Source: an uncultured Treponema sp. (GTDB lineage Bacteria > Spirochaetota > Spirochaetia > Treponematales > Treponemataceae). From it: a stretch of 11,777 nucleotides of DNA. Shown here piece by piece: positions 1-5,872 of the stretch. The notes under the pieces were generated by a model. It was given only the letters and a program-made list of their open reading frames with translations, searched no databases and had not been told where the DNA came from. The stretch lies in the NCBI GenBank assembly GCA_905236465.1, contig CAJOQA010000290.1, positions 1 through 11,777 of the forward strand, in the 5' to 3' direction. Every line of letters begins with the position of its first letter. Positions within the stretch are counted from its first letter, which is position 1. A program made the position numbers and the translations under genes.

Positions 1-371
1 CCTAAAGCCATAACAACAGAAGCTCTTTCTGTAATAGGAAGGTTGCTAATGCTGATTTTTGTGGCAACCCCTTCTGTAAGAGAGCCTTCTGCTGTTCCAA
101 TAACGTACACATCATTTGAGGATCCTTCTGTATTTGTTTCCCAGCCCTTGTTGTCCATAAAGGCCCAGTCCTCATCCGTTGTTTCCCTGTCAGGTATATG
201 GACGACAAGCACCTTGTAATAAAGTGTCTGCGGGTTCCCTGCAGAACGAACAGGGGCAGTTATTTTAAAAGAAATACTGCCTGTGTCTTCGTTGTTAAAT
301 GCACAAGAGGCAAGCACAATGGAACTTACGAGGCATAAAAAGAAAAATGTACCCTTTTGTAAAAAATTCAT
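1..371 (-). CDS. Putative outer-surface or periplasmic lipoprotein, 3' part outside window
   Basis: An open frame of 123 codons starts at ATG 371-369 and runs off the window edge without a stop. The first 23 residues form a lipoprotein signal peptide: a short N-region with Lys6, a hydrophobic core (FFFLCLVSSIVL) and the lipobox L-A-S-C with Cys23 as the lipidated residue. The lax lipobox suits spirochaetes. The mature start (Asn/Glu/Asp/Thr/Gly, then SISFKITAP) looks like a beta-rich domain after a short tether; I recognise no family. A strong AAGGAG ribosome site at 382-377 lies 5 nt before the ATG and supports this start. The gene begins 15 bp after the stop of the permease-GGDEF gene on the same strand, with no terminator between them, so it is probably co-transcribed. 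Its product could be a surface partner of the permease-type sensor, but that is only inferred from position. Confidence 0.8.
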   Translation of the reverse strand, partial: MNFLQKGTFFFLCLVSSIVLASCAFNNEDTGSISFKITAPVRSAGNPQTLYYKVLVVHIPDRETTDEDWAFMDNKGWETNTEGSSNDVYVIGTAEGSLTEGVATKISISNLPITERASVVMAL

Positions 372-386
372 ATCAACTCCTTAATT

Positions 387-2618
387 CTATTCTCTAGAGC
401 CTTTCAACTCCTTTTTTCTAGTATACATGAGGGCATCTGCCCTTTCAAAGGCAAAAGCCATGGAAGAATCGTGGCTTACATCAAATTCTGAAAGTCCTGC
501 GGCCACAATGACGCCCCCGTGATTCTGATTATATTCTGACTGTCGGTTTAAGTCAGCCATAATTTGAAGCCGGTTTTCATAGTCGCTATTTCTTAGGACA
601 ACAACAAACTCATCCCCTCCAATCCTAAAGACAGGGCTATGCTTAAAGAGCAAGCATATCATGCGGCAGGCAGACCTAATATATTCGTCCCCCGCCTTGT
701 GCCCTTGAGTGTCGTTTACATGTTTTAGTCCGTTTACGTCGCAAACTACTACTGCAAAGGGGGCTATCCTTCCCTCTGAAATTTGCAAATTAAGGTTCTT
801 TTCAAATTCTGTAAAGGCATGCTTGCTTTTTACTCCTGTCATGGGGTCAGTGTTTGCAATGGTACGGGCCTTTCCCAGTTCTTTTTCGTGCACGCTTTCT
901 CTTTTTCTTATTATCATAAAGTTGCTTATCAGCATGGTGATTGAAAGCACGAAAAGGGCTACTACAACGAAGGTGCTACGGATGTTGGAATGATAGATTC
1001 CCCGCATGGCAAGATCCATGTAAGCATCCTCTCCTTCCGCGTAATTTTCAAGTCCTACCTTACCGTGAATGTAGAGGAATATCTTGTTCTGCGCATCTGC
1101 TATAGCTTTTTTATTTGATTCAGCCATCCAAATTAAGGAAAGGACCAAAACGAAACTTATCAGGGCAATCCAGACTATGACAGATTTACCGAATCTTCCG
1201 CTCTTGTCATACTTTATAATCAAATGGAACACGATGAAGCCTATAAAGGCCCATACAATGAAAAGGAAGTGGGCTTCAGTGGTAATCGTATTCTCCGAAA
1301 CCGGTGTGGGAACTACCAGGAAGACTCCAAAGATTATCATTAAAACAAGACCTAAAAGTCCTATAAGAGAGTCCTTGTTATTTTTTTCTAGTCTTGCACT
1401 TTTCCATGTTGAGTAGGAAAGAAATCCGTAGATGATTGTGGCTCCTATAGTGGTAACATCCACGATCCACCCTATAGCAGTGCGACCAATGAAGGGGGCT
1501 AGTAAGGAAATTACAGTTATAGCCCAAACAGCATTTGAAGGAATGTGGGCTTTGTTTAGCTTTGAAAATTTAAGGGAAATTACATTATCTTTTGACACCG
1601 CATAGACTAGGCGACTCAAAGCAACCATGTTTCCAATCAGGCTAGTCACGATAAGGGCAAAGAGGGCTAGCATTAGCAGGAAAATGCCTGTTCTTCCCAG
1701 GTAATGCTCCGCTGCATAGAAGGGTGGCAATGCCTTTATTCCCTGAATTTTATCTAAATTTTTGATGTAGTCAAGCCAAGTCTTATATTCTGGCGGGTAG
1801 GCAGAAATTGAAAGCAGGATTACAAAAATGTACAGCACTGCTGCTGTAATGACAGCCGAACACAAAATAGCAAAGGACTTACGGGAAGAAAATGAGAAAG
1901 CTTCTATAGAATGTGATATGCTCTCAAAGCCGATGAAGGCCCAGGGGGAAATTACAGCAATAAAGATTATGCTAGAAAGCGCACTCTTATTTGGTAAGAA
2001 GGCGGGAGCAAAAGAGAAACTGCTGCTTTTGTGCAGGCAGAAAGCTGACGCAAAACAGACCGCTATGGTCACGGTAAAGATTATGACCAAAACTAGCGCA
2101 AAGCGAGCACTGCCCTTTTTGCTCCTACTGCATAGTAATCCTGTAAGAAGTATCACAAAACCCGTAAGCAGGGCTTCTCCAAGATAAACTTCGTTTCCAA
2201 AGAGGGAATAAAGCCTGCCGAAACGAAACACATCTCCTATAAAGTACCTGGCAAAGAGGGGAAGGCTAGTGACATTGGCCCAAAACATTGCCAAGTAGGT
2301 GAGCCCCAAGAACCACGCGCTTAAAAATCCACAGTCAGGCCCAAGGGTTTTCTTTGTATAAGTATAGACACCGCCCGCATCTGAATCTGAATTCATCATA
2401 TAATGGTAGCTATGACATATAATCAGCATTACCAGTGCCCCTATCAGAAGGCCTAGGATACTGCCTGTTGGCCCTGCACGGAGCAAGTATGTATTGCCAG
2501 TGACTACAAATGACCCCCAACCAATGCTTGTTCCCACAGCAAGGGCCCAAGCTGTTCTCGGAGACAGGTAAGCCAGCAATCTTTCCGAACTATTTTTCTC
2601 TTTTTCTTCCACCATCAT
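387..2618 (-). CDS. APC-family amino-acid-permease-like protein fused to a GGDEF diguanylate cyclase domain
   Basis: 743 residues. Residues about 20-470 look like an APC-superfamily amino acid transporter: TM1 carries GTSIGWGSF, and TM6 carries the characteristic AFIGFESI near 227-234. About 12 helices are visible. Two extra helices (about 478-498 and 550-570) bracket a roughly 50-residue polar loop, like a small extracytoplasmic sensor. A short linker (571-590) leads to a GGDEF domain (591-743) with DPMTG at 591-595, the metal and substrate segment DVNGLKHVND at 627-636, and intact RIGGDEF at 665-671, so c-di-GMP synthesis is expected. The product-inhibition RxxD motif is absent: the equivalent positions are F658-K-H-S661. 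It probably senses or transports an amino acid or amine and sets c-di-GMP at the inner membrane. Tandem ATGs make the exact start uncertain; GGGG lies 4 nt before the second. A lipoprotein gene follows in the same unit. Confidence 0.9.
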   Translation of the reverse strand: MMVEEKEKNSSERLLAYLSPRTAWALAVGTSIGWGSFVVTGNTYLLRAGPTGSILGLLIGALVMLIICHSYHYMMNSDSDAGGVYTYTKKTLGPDCGFLSAWFLGLTYLAMFWANVTSLPLFARYFIGDVFRFGRLYSLFGNEVYLGEALLTGFVILLTGLLCSRSKKGSARFALVLVIIFTVTIAVCFASAFCLHKSSSFSFAPAFLPNKSALSSIIFIAVISPWAFIGFESISHSIEAFSFSSRKSFAILCSAVITAAVLYIFVILLSISAYPPEYKTWLDYIKNLDKIQGIKALPPFYAAEHYLGRTGIFLLMLALFALIVTSLIGNMVALSRLVYAVSKDNVISLKFSKLNKAHIPSNAVWAITVISLLAPFIGRTAIGWIVDVTTIGATIIYGFLSYSTWKSARLEKNNKDSLIGLLGLVLMIIFGVFLVVPTPVSENTITTEAHFLFIVWAFIGFIVFHLIIKYDKSGRFGKSVIVWIALISFVLVLSLIWMAESNKKAIADAQNKIFLYIHGKVGLENYAEGEDAYMDLAMRGIYHSNIRSTFVVVALFVLSITMLISNFMIIRKRESVHEKELGKARTIANTDPMTGVKSKHAFTEFEKNLNLQISEGRIAPFAVVVCDVNGLKHVNDTQGHKAGDEYIRSACRMICLLFKHSPVFRIGGDEFVVVLRNSDYENRLQIMADLNRQSEYNQNHGGVIVAAGLSEFDVSHDSSMAFAFERADALMYTRKKELKGSRE

Positions 2619-2643
2619 ACCCCGTTAGCATTCCCCTAAGGTT

Positions 2644-2649
2644 ATTATA
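2644..2649 (-). promoter_or_regulatory. Candidate -10 box for the permease-GGDEF gene
   Basis: The minus strand reads a perfect TATAAT here. The region 16-17 bp upstream is only T-rich, a weak -35. Transcription would start near 2637, giving a leader of about 19 nt that begins with AGGGG. The box lies in the gap between this gene and the divergently oriented Rpn remnant. Confidence 0.45.
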
Positions 2650-2749
2650 CAACACTTTTGGGAATAAAAAAGAGCCTTTTTTCTATGTCTACCCAAAAAT
2701 CCTAAAAAAGGATATGATACACTATCTTACAAATAAGGAGGCAGGTCTT

Positions 2750-3040
2750 ATGCAGGCACAGAAGTCATTATCTTCAATCAGTTCAGACAGGGATTTGTGG
2801 ATTGCTCAATACAGGCAGGAAATTTATGAAAGGGACAGGTTTTCTGACAGAGAAGGCCTTAGAAAAGAAGCCCGTGAGGAAGGTCTTGCAGAAGGTATAA
2901 AACAGGGGAAAGAGCTGGGAAAAACTGAAACAGAGATTAAATTTATTAAAAATGCACTGGAAATGGGTTTTTCTGTTTCGCAAATAATTAAATTGTCAGG
3001 ACTTCCTGAAGCCGAAATAAAATCTTACCGCCAGAAATAG
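2750..3040 (+). CDS. Orphan C-terminal part of an Rpn (PD-(D/E)XK nuclease/transposase) family protein
   Basis: 96 residues from ATG 2750. The start is chosen because AAGGAGG at 2735-2741 sits 8 nt upstream, an ideal ribosome site. The sequence matches the usual C-terminal tail of Rpn/PDDEXK-transposase-family proteins: an aromatic-rich helix (LWIAQYRQEIYERD), a charged Glu/Gly-repeat stretch (REEGLAEGIKQGKELGK) that is probably coiled coil, and a terminal helix-turn-helix-like segment (MGFSVSQIIKLSGLPEAEI). The N-terminal nuclease domain with its D and ExK residues is missing; upstream sequence in all forward frames does not resemble it. The same frame continues to an ATG at 2714 and further into the antisense of the permease gene, which I take as chance. 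It may be a decayed relic, or a functional small protein equivalent to the short intragenic product described for E. coli Rpn genes. It is followed 11 bp later by an SDR gene. Confidence 0.65.
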   Translation: MQAQKSLSSISSDRDLWIAQYRQEIYERDRFSDREGLRKEAREEGLAEGIKQGKELGKTETEIKFIKNALEMGFSVSQIIKLSGLPEAEIKSYRQK

Positions 3041-3051
3041 TTGTATTCTGT

Positions 3052-3708
3052 ATGGCTTTACTTGACTTTTCTGGTAAAAATGCCCTTGTTATAGGGGGGA
3101 CTTCCCGTGTGGGACTGGAAATTGCCAGTCTTTTAGCGGCAGAAGGCGCTTCAGTGACTGTTACCGGTAGAACGTATAGCGGTAATCTTCCTTTTATTCA
3201 AACAGACTTTGAGGCTGATTTTGACGTTTCCTTTTCTGATGTTGAAGAAAAAGTCAGGGAAACTGATATACTCGTTGTCTGCTATGGACCTTTTGTCCGC
3301 AAGAGTCTAGATTCGACTGATTCTGCAGATTGGAAGAAACTTGCTTTGTGTGACTATGCCCTGCCAGGTATGCTTGTGTCTTCAGCCCTTTCAGGTATGG
3401 TTCCAAGAAAATGGGGAAGAATAGTACTTTTTGGAGGAACCAGAACAGAAAGTGTTAGGGCTTACAAGAGCAATGCTGCTTATGCAGGTGCAAAAACAGG
3501 GCTTTCTGTTATTGTTAAGTCTGTTTCTTCCGAATATAGAAGTAAAGGAATAACTTGTAATGCAATTCTCCCAGGTTTTATGAATAATCCACCAGAAGAA
3601 AAGGTGTTTGTTGATAAAAAACTCGTTGCAAAAGAAGTTATCCACCTAATTCAGAATAAAGAATTAAACGGTGTCTTACTAAATATTGATTGTGGTTGGG
3701 CCCCGTAA
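3052..3708 (+). CDS. Short-chain dehydrogenase/reductase (SDR) family protein
   Basis: 218 residues with a Rossmann fold typical of classical SDRs, though on the short side (usual length about 250). The cofactor loop is GGTSRVG at 15-21, where the middle Gly of the usual TGxxxGxG pattern is replaced by Arg19. TGR at 38-40 suggests NADP(H). The catalytic pair Y144-x3-K148 is present (YAGAK). The active-site Ser, expected about 13 residues before the Tyr, is not there: Arg131 lies at that position, flanked by Thr130 and Thr132, one of which may substitute. The NNAG strand is CYGPF (77-81). GITCNAILPGF (166-176) and a final DCGW (213-216) fit the family. The substrate cannot be told. There is no clear ribosome site and no alternative upstream start, and the 11-bp gap suggests co-transcription with the preceding small gene. 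Confidence 0.8.
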   Translation: MALLDFSGKNALVIGGTSRVGLEIASLLAAEGASVTVTGRTYSGNLPFIQTDFEADFDVSFSDVEEKVRETDILVVCYGPFVRKSLDSTDSADWKKLALCDYALPGMLVSSALSGMVPRKWGRIVLFGGTRTESVRAYKSNAAYAGAKTGLSVIVKSVSSEYRSKGITCNAILPGFMNNPPEEKVFVDKKLVAKEVIHLIQNKELNGVLLNIDCGWAP

Positions 3709-3741
3709 ATTGGTTATTTTTGTAGAGATTTTAGCATTTTC

Positions 3742-3770
3742 TTGACTAATAGCTTGAAATTTTGTAAAAT
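3742..3770 (+). promoter_or_regulatory. Sigma-70 type promoter for the STAS gene
   Basis: TTGACT (3742-3747), a 17-bp spacer and TAAAAT (3765-3770) form a near-consensus promoter. Transcription would start near 3777 and give a leader of about 62 nt ending in GGAGGAG just before ATG 3839. A second TATAAT lies at 3781-3786 without a well-spaced -35. Confidence 0.6.
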
Positions 3771-3838
3771 TGTTATAAGCTATAATAAGATAAAATGTAA
3801 AGCTGATTACTGGTATTCCAGAATACAGGCGGAGGAGT

Positions 3839-4390
3839 ATGGCAAATAATAACGAACTTGTCCCTGGTTTTGATGATGAAAAAGATGATAGTTTAAAAAT
3901 GAGCCTTGATAAAGTTGAAGATGTGGACAAGTGTTTAACAATGTACTTGAACGGGTATATAGACACATACAATTCTGTCTATTTTCAGAAGCAGGTGACA
4001 AAAGTTGTAAATGCAGGTTTTGTTAACCTTATTTTTAACTGTTCAGGGCTTAATTATGTATCTTCAACAGGAATTGGTTCCTTTACGGCATTTTTAAAAT
4101 TGGTAAAACAAAATGGAGGCGACATTGTCCTTCTTAGTATACAGCCAAAGGTTTATGAAGTTTTTCAACTTTTAGGATTTAGCCAATTCTTCAATATAAA
4201 AGATTCTTTTGAGGATTCTGTAAGTTTCTTTAAAAAAGGATCCAAGGTTGAGAATTCCATTTTCCCAAAAGTTTTCAGTTGCCCCGTTTGTTCTCGAAAA
4301 CTGAAGGCTTCAAAAAGTGGACGTTTCCGTTGTTCTGACTGCAAGTCCATACTTGCAATAGACCAACAAGGTCATGTTTTCTTAGGTTAA
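3839..4390 (+). CDS. STAS-domain anti-sigma factor antagonist-like protein with C-terminal zinc ribbon
   Basis: 183 residues. About 28-132 form a STAS domain of the SpoIIAA/RsbV type: strand LTMYLNGYID (33-42), NLIFNCSGLNYVSSTGIGSF (63-82) and the final FQLLGFSQFFNI (109-120). The phosphorylation loop reads VSSTGIG (74-80), so Ser76 or Thr77 is the candidate site; the Asp usually preceding the serine is Ser75. Residues 148-168 hold CPVC and CSDC pairs (C148, C151, C165, C168) separated by a basic loop, a single zinc ribbon. The family works by partner switching with a kinase/anti-sigma factor in the cytoplasm. The zinc ribbon could add nucleic-acid or protein binding, which is inference. The gene has its own promoter and strong terminator, so it is probably monocistronic. 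GGAGG lies 3 nt and AGGAG 1 nt from the ATG, unusually close. No kinase or phosphatase partner is nearby. Confidence 0.88.
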   Translation: MANNNELVPGFDDEKDDSLKMSLDKVEDVDKCLTMYLNGYIDTYNSVYFQKQVTKVVNAGFVNLIFNCSGLNYVSSTGIGSFTAFLKLVKQNGGDIVLLSIQPKVYEVFQLLGFSQFFNIKDSFEDSVSFFKKGSKVENSIFPKVFSCPVCSRKLKASKSGRFRCSDCKSILAIDQQGHVFLG

Positions 4391-4408
4391 AGTGTAATTT
4401 TTTTAGCG

Positions 4409-4438
4409 CTCCTTGCATATCCGCAAGGAGTTTTTTTT
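4409..4438 (+). terminator. Intrinsic terminator of the STAS gene
   Basis: An 8-bp perfect stem, CTCCTTGC (4409-4416) with GCAAGGAG (4423-4430), encloses a 6-nt loop and is followed directly by eight T residues (4431-4438). It lies 18 bp after the stop codon. Confidence 0.93.
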
Positions 4439-4477
4439 ATTTAAAGATTTTTATTTTATATCCGATATTGAATTTCC

Positions 4478-4784
4478 TGTGGAAAACTTTTGGAAAATTG
4501 TGAAATTTCTGTGGAAAACTTGGGAATTTCTTGAAGAATTCTGGTGAATTCTTGAATTTTTAGAAAATCCCTATTTGCAAATTTCTTAAAATTTTAGAAA
4601 ATTTTATATAAATCCTTATATTATAAAGAGTTATGCAAAAAGAACCTTTACCCCTTGTATTTTCAAACAATAATTGAATTTACATACCGGATTCTTGTTT
4701 TTATGCTTGTGTAAAAGTGGCATCCTGTGGAAAACTTGTGTCTAACTGGTGTATTTCAAGTGAATTCAGGTGGAAATCTTTTGG
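4478..4784 (+). repeat. Four dispersed direct copies of a TGTGGAAAACTT element
   Basis: Exact TGTGGAAAACTT occurs at 4478-4489, 4510-4521 and 4726-4737. A diverged copy, GGTGGAAATCTTTTGG, lies at 4769-4784 and matches the first copy's extension TGTGGAAAACTTTTGG in 14 of 16 bases. The first two are 32 bp apart, about three helical turns. The reverse complement TTTTCCACA differs from the consensus DnaA box TTATCCACA by one base and is the DnaA-box form reported in cyanobacteria. Confidence 0.7.
4534..4553. repeat. Perfect 8-bp inverted repeat in the intergenic region
   Basis: AAGAATTC (4534-4541) and GAATTCTT (4546-4553) are separated by TGGT. It lies 12 bp after the second TGTGGAAAACTT copy. 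No T-tract follows, so it is more likely a protein-binding palindrome than a terminator. Confidence 0.5.
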
Positions 4785-4820
4785 AGTCTTTTAGTGGACC
4801 TCTAAAAATGTTATTCTGTA

Positions 4821-4849
4821 TTGTTTTTAAAGCATTTTAGTGCTATCCT
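4821..4849 (+). promoter_or_regulatory. Candidate promoter giving a nearly leaderless mRNA for the membrane protein at 4859
   Basis: TTGTTT (4821-4826), a 17-bp spacer and TGC-TATCCT (-10 at 4844-4849, with a TG extension) predict a start near 4856, only 3 nt before ATG 4859. No Shine-Dalgarno sequence precedes this gene, which fits. An overlapping TATAAG lies at 4849-4854. Confidence 0.4.
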
Positions 4850-4858
4850 ATAAGACAA

Positions 4859-5872
4859 ATGAATTCAAATAAAAGTCCGCTGATAACAGCTATAAATTTA
4901 ATTCTCTACTATATTGTAGTAATGATTGTTGGAACCTTGGGATGTGCGGTAATTTTTACTGTTTATAAATTATGTACACATCTTGTTGCAGGGCAAGGTT
5001 TGGGTATTTCCTTTAACGCCATATATTTTAAGAGAGGCATATTCCTTTTTGCGCCTGTAATTTTTATGCTTAGTAATGCCCTCATGGTTTTTTACCTAAT
5101 ACGGCATTCTTCTAGGTCTTGGCTCCCCCTCCTTGTTTATGTTGCCCTGTATGCACTTTCTTGGCTTATTTTAGTGCCCATTGATTTTACTTTAGAAAAG
5201 AGATTCTTAGAAAAGCCCACGACTATTAATTTTCAAAAGTCTGTAACAGAACTTTCGCCCGGTTACTTTCGCACTACAGGAGAAGATTCTGCTAGCGGTG
5301 ATCAGATCTGGTACTATTCAAAGGTTAGTGAATTAAATGTTGCTACAGGTCTTTGCAAAAATAATGACAACATTTATACATTTAACAACTTAAAATTATC
5401 TTCAAATTCAGATTTTTCAGATCCCCTTATAAAGAAAACAGTAGAAATGAATAGTAGAATTTCGTATATAGCAAAAAAAGCCCTCATTTTGTTAAATCTT
5501 GCAAGAGCAGCTTTTTTTGCTGGAACTTTACAGTGGATTAACTTTTTGACTATTGCCCTAGCCCTACTTTCTGTCGCGGGTTTAAGGCACATTTCATCTT
5601 GGAGACTAGTAAATGTTCTTATGATTATCTGTTTTGCCCTTGCCGTTTTCACTTTTAATATAGAATGTTATACAGGAACAATTTTTTCCCTCCCCCAAAA
5701 ATTCTTTACGGATCTTTTTGGAGGACTTCCATTTTTAGTAAATCCTTTTGTATCTATATGTAATGTATTTCTTTTTATTGTTTTTACAAGCTTAGGTTTC
5801 ATAATTGACATTAGAAGAAAAGGTGATTTCGATTCTCAGGCTCTAGAAGATAACTTTGGGGAGAATTATTAA
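4859..5872 (+). CDS. Six-helix inner-membrane protein with an extracytoplasmic domain, coupled to the downstream permease-like gene
   Basis: 337 residues, family not recognised with confidence. Three hydrophobic helices (about 11-38, 59-80, 88-107), a soluble stretch of about 110 residues (108-218), three more helices (about 219-242, 250-268, 292-317) and a short acidic tail. This three-plus-three layout with a central domain and a length near 340 recalls LptF/LptG permeases and mirrors the next gene, but sequence support is weaker here. It probably pairs with the downstream product as two halves of a membrane complex. ATG 4859 is the only usable start: an in-frame stop lies at 4838-4840, and there is no ribosome site, only a -10 box close upstream. 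The stop TAA overlaps the next ATG by one base (TAATG), indicating translational coupling. Confidence 0.75.
   Translation: MNSNKSPLITAINLILYYIVVMIVGTLGCAVIFTVYKLCTHLVAGQGLGISFNAIYFKRGIFLFAPVIFMLSNALMVFYLIRHSSRSWLPLLVYVALYALSWLILVPIDFTLEKRFLEKPTTINFQKSVTELSPGYFRTTGEDSASGDQIWYYSKVSELNVATGLCKNNDNIYTFNNLKLSSNSDFSDPLIKKTVEMNSRISYIAKKALILLNLARAAFFAGTLQWINFLTIALALLSVAGLRHISSWRLVNVLMIICFALAVFTFNIECYTGTIFSLPQKFFTDLFGGLPFLVNPFVSICNVFLFIVFTSLGFIIDIRRKGDFDSQALEDNFGENY

Larger units (their letters stand above)
4439..4858. other. AT-rich gene-free region with repeated DnaA-box-like elements
   Basis: About 420 bp without a convincing reading frame on either strand. It contains four imperfect direct copies of TGTGGAAAACTT, an 8-bp inverted repeat, an AT-rich core (about 4555-4630) with AAAATTTTA repeated at 4588-4596 and 4598-4606, and near its right end one or two candidate promoters for the membrane-protein pair. 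The layout of boxes, AT-rich core and boxes resembles a DnaA-binding or origin-like region, but no dnaA or dnaN is adjacent. A promoter-like pair TTTACA (4679-4684), 17 bp, TATGCT (4702-4707) could start a longer leader for the downstream gene. Confidence 0.6.

Noticed and set aside
2..208. 68-codon minus-strand frame at the left edge
   Set aside because: It is out of frame with the lipoprotein gene, which explains the region with a signal peptide, lipobox and ribosome site.
2601..2631. Small upstream ATG frame (13 codons) overlapping the permease-GGDEF start
   Set aside because: The AATGCT start lies 13 nt before the permease ATG in another frame. Its length and context are easily due to chance, with nothing to support translation.
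2510..2713. N-terminal extension of the Rpn-like frame to 2510
   Set aside because: The extension is antisense to the permease gene and has no nuclease motifs; the ribosome site decides for ATG 2750.
4439..4858. A CRISPR array or the main chromosomal origin
   Set aside because: The repeats are short (12 bp), unevenly spaced and imperfect, so it is not CRISPR. As a main oriC it lacks dnaA/dnaN and strict TTATCCACA boxes, so I keep only a DnaA-binding-like suggestion.
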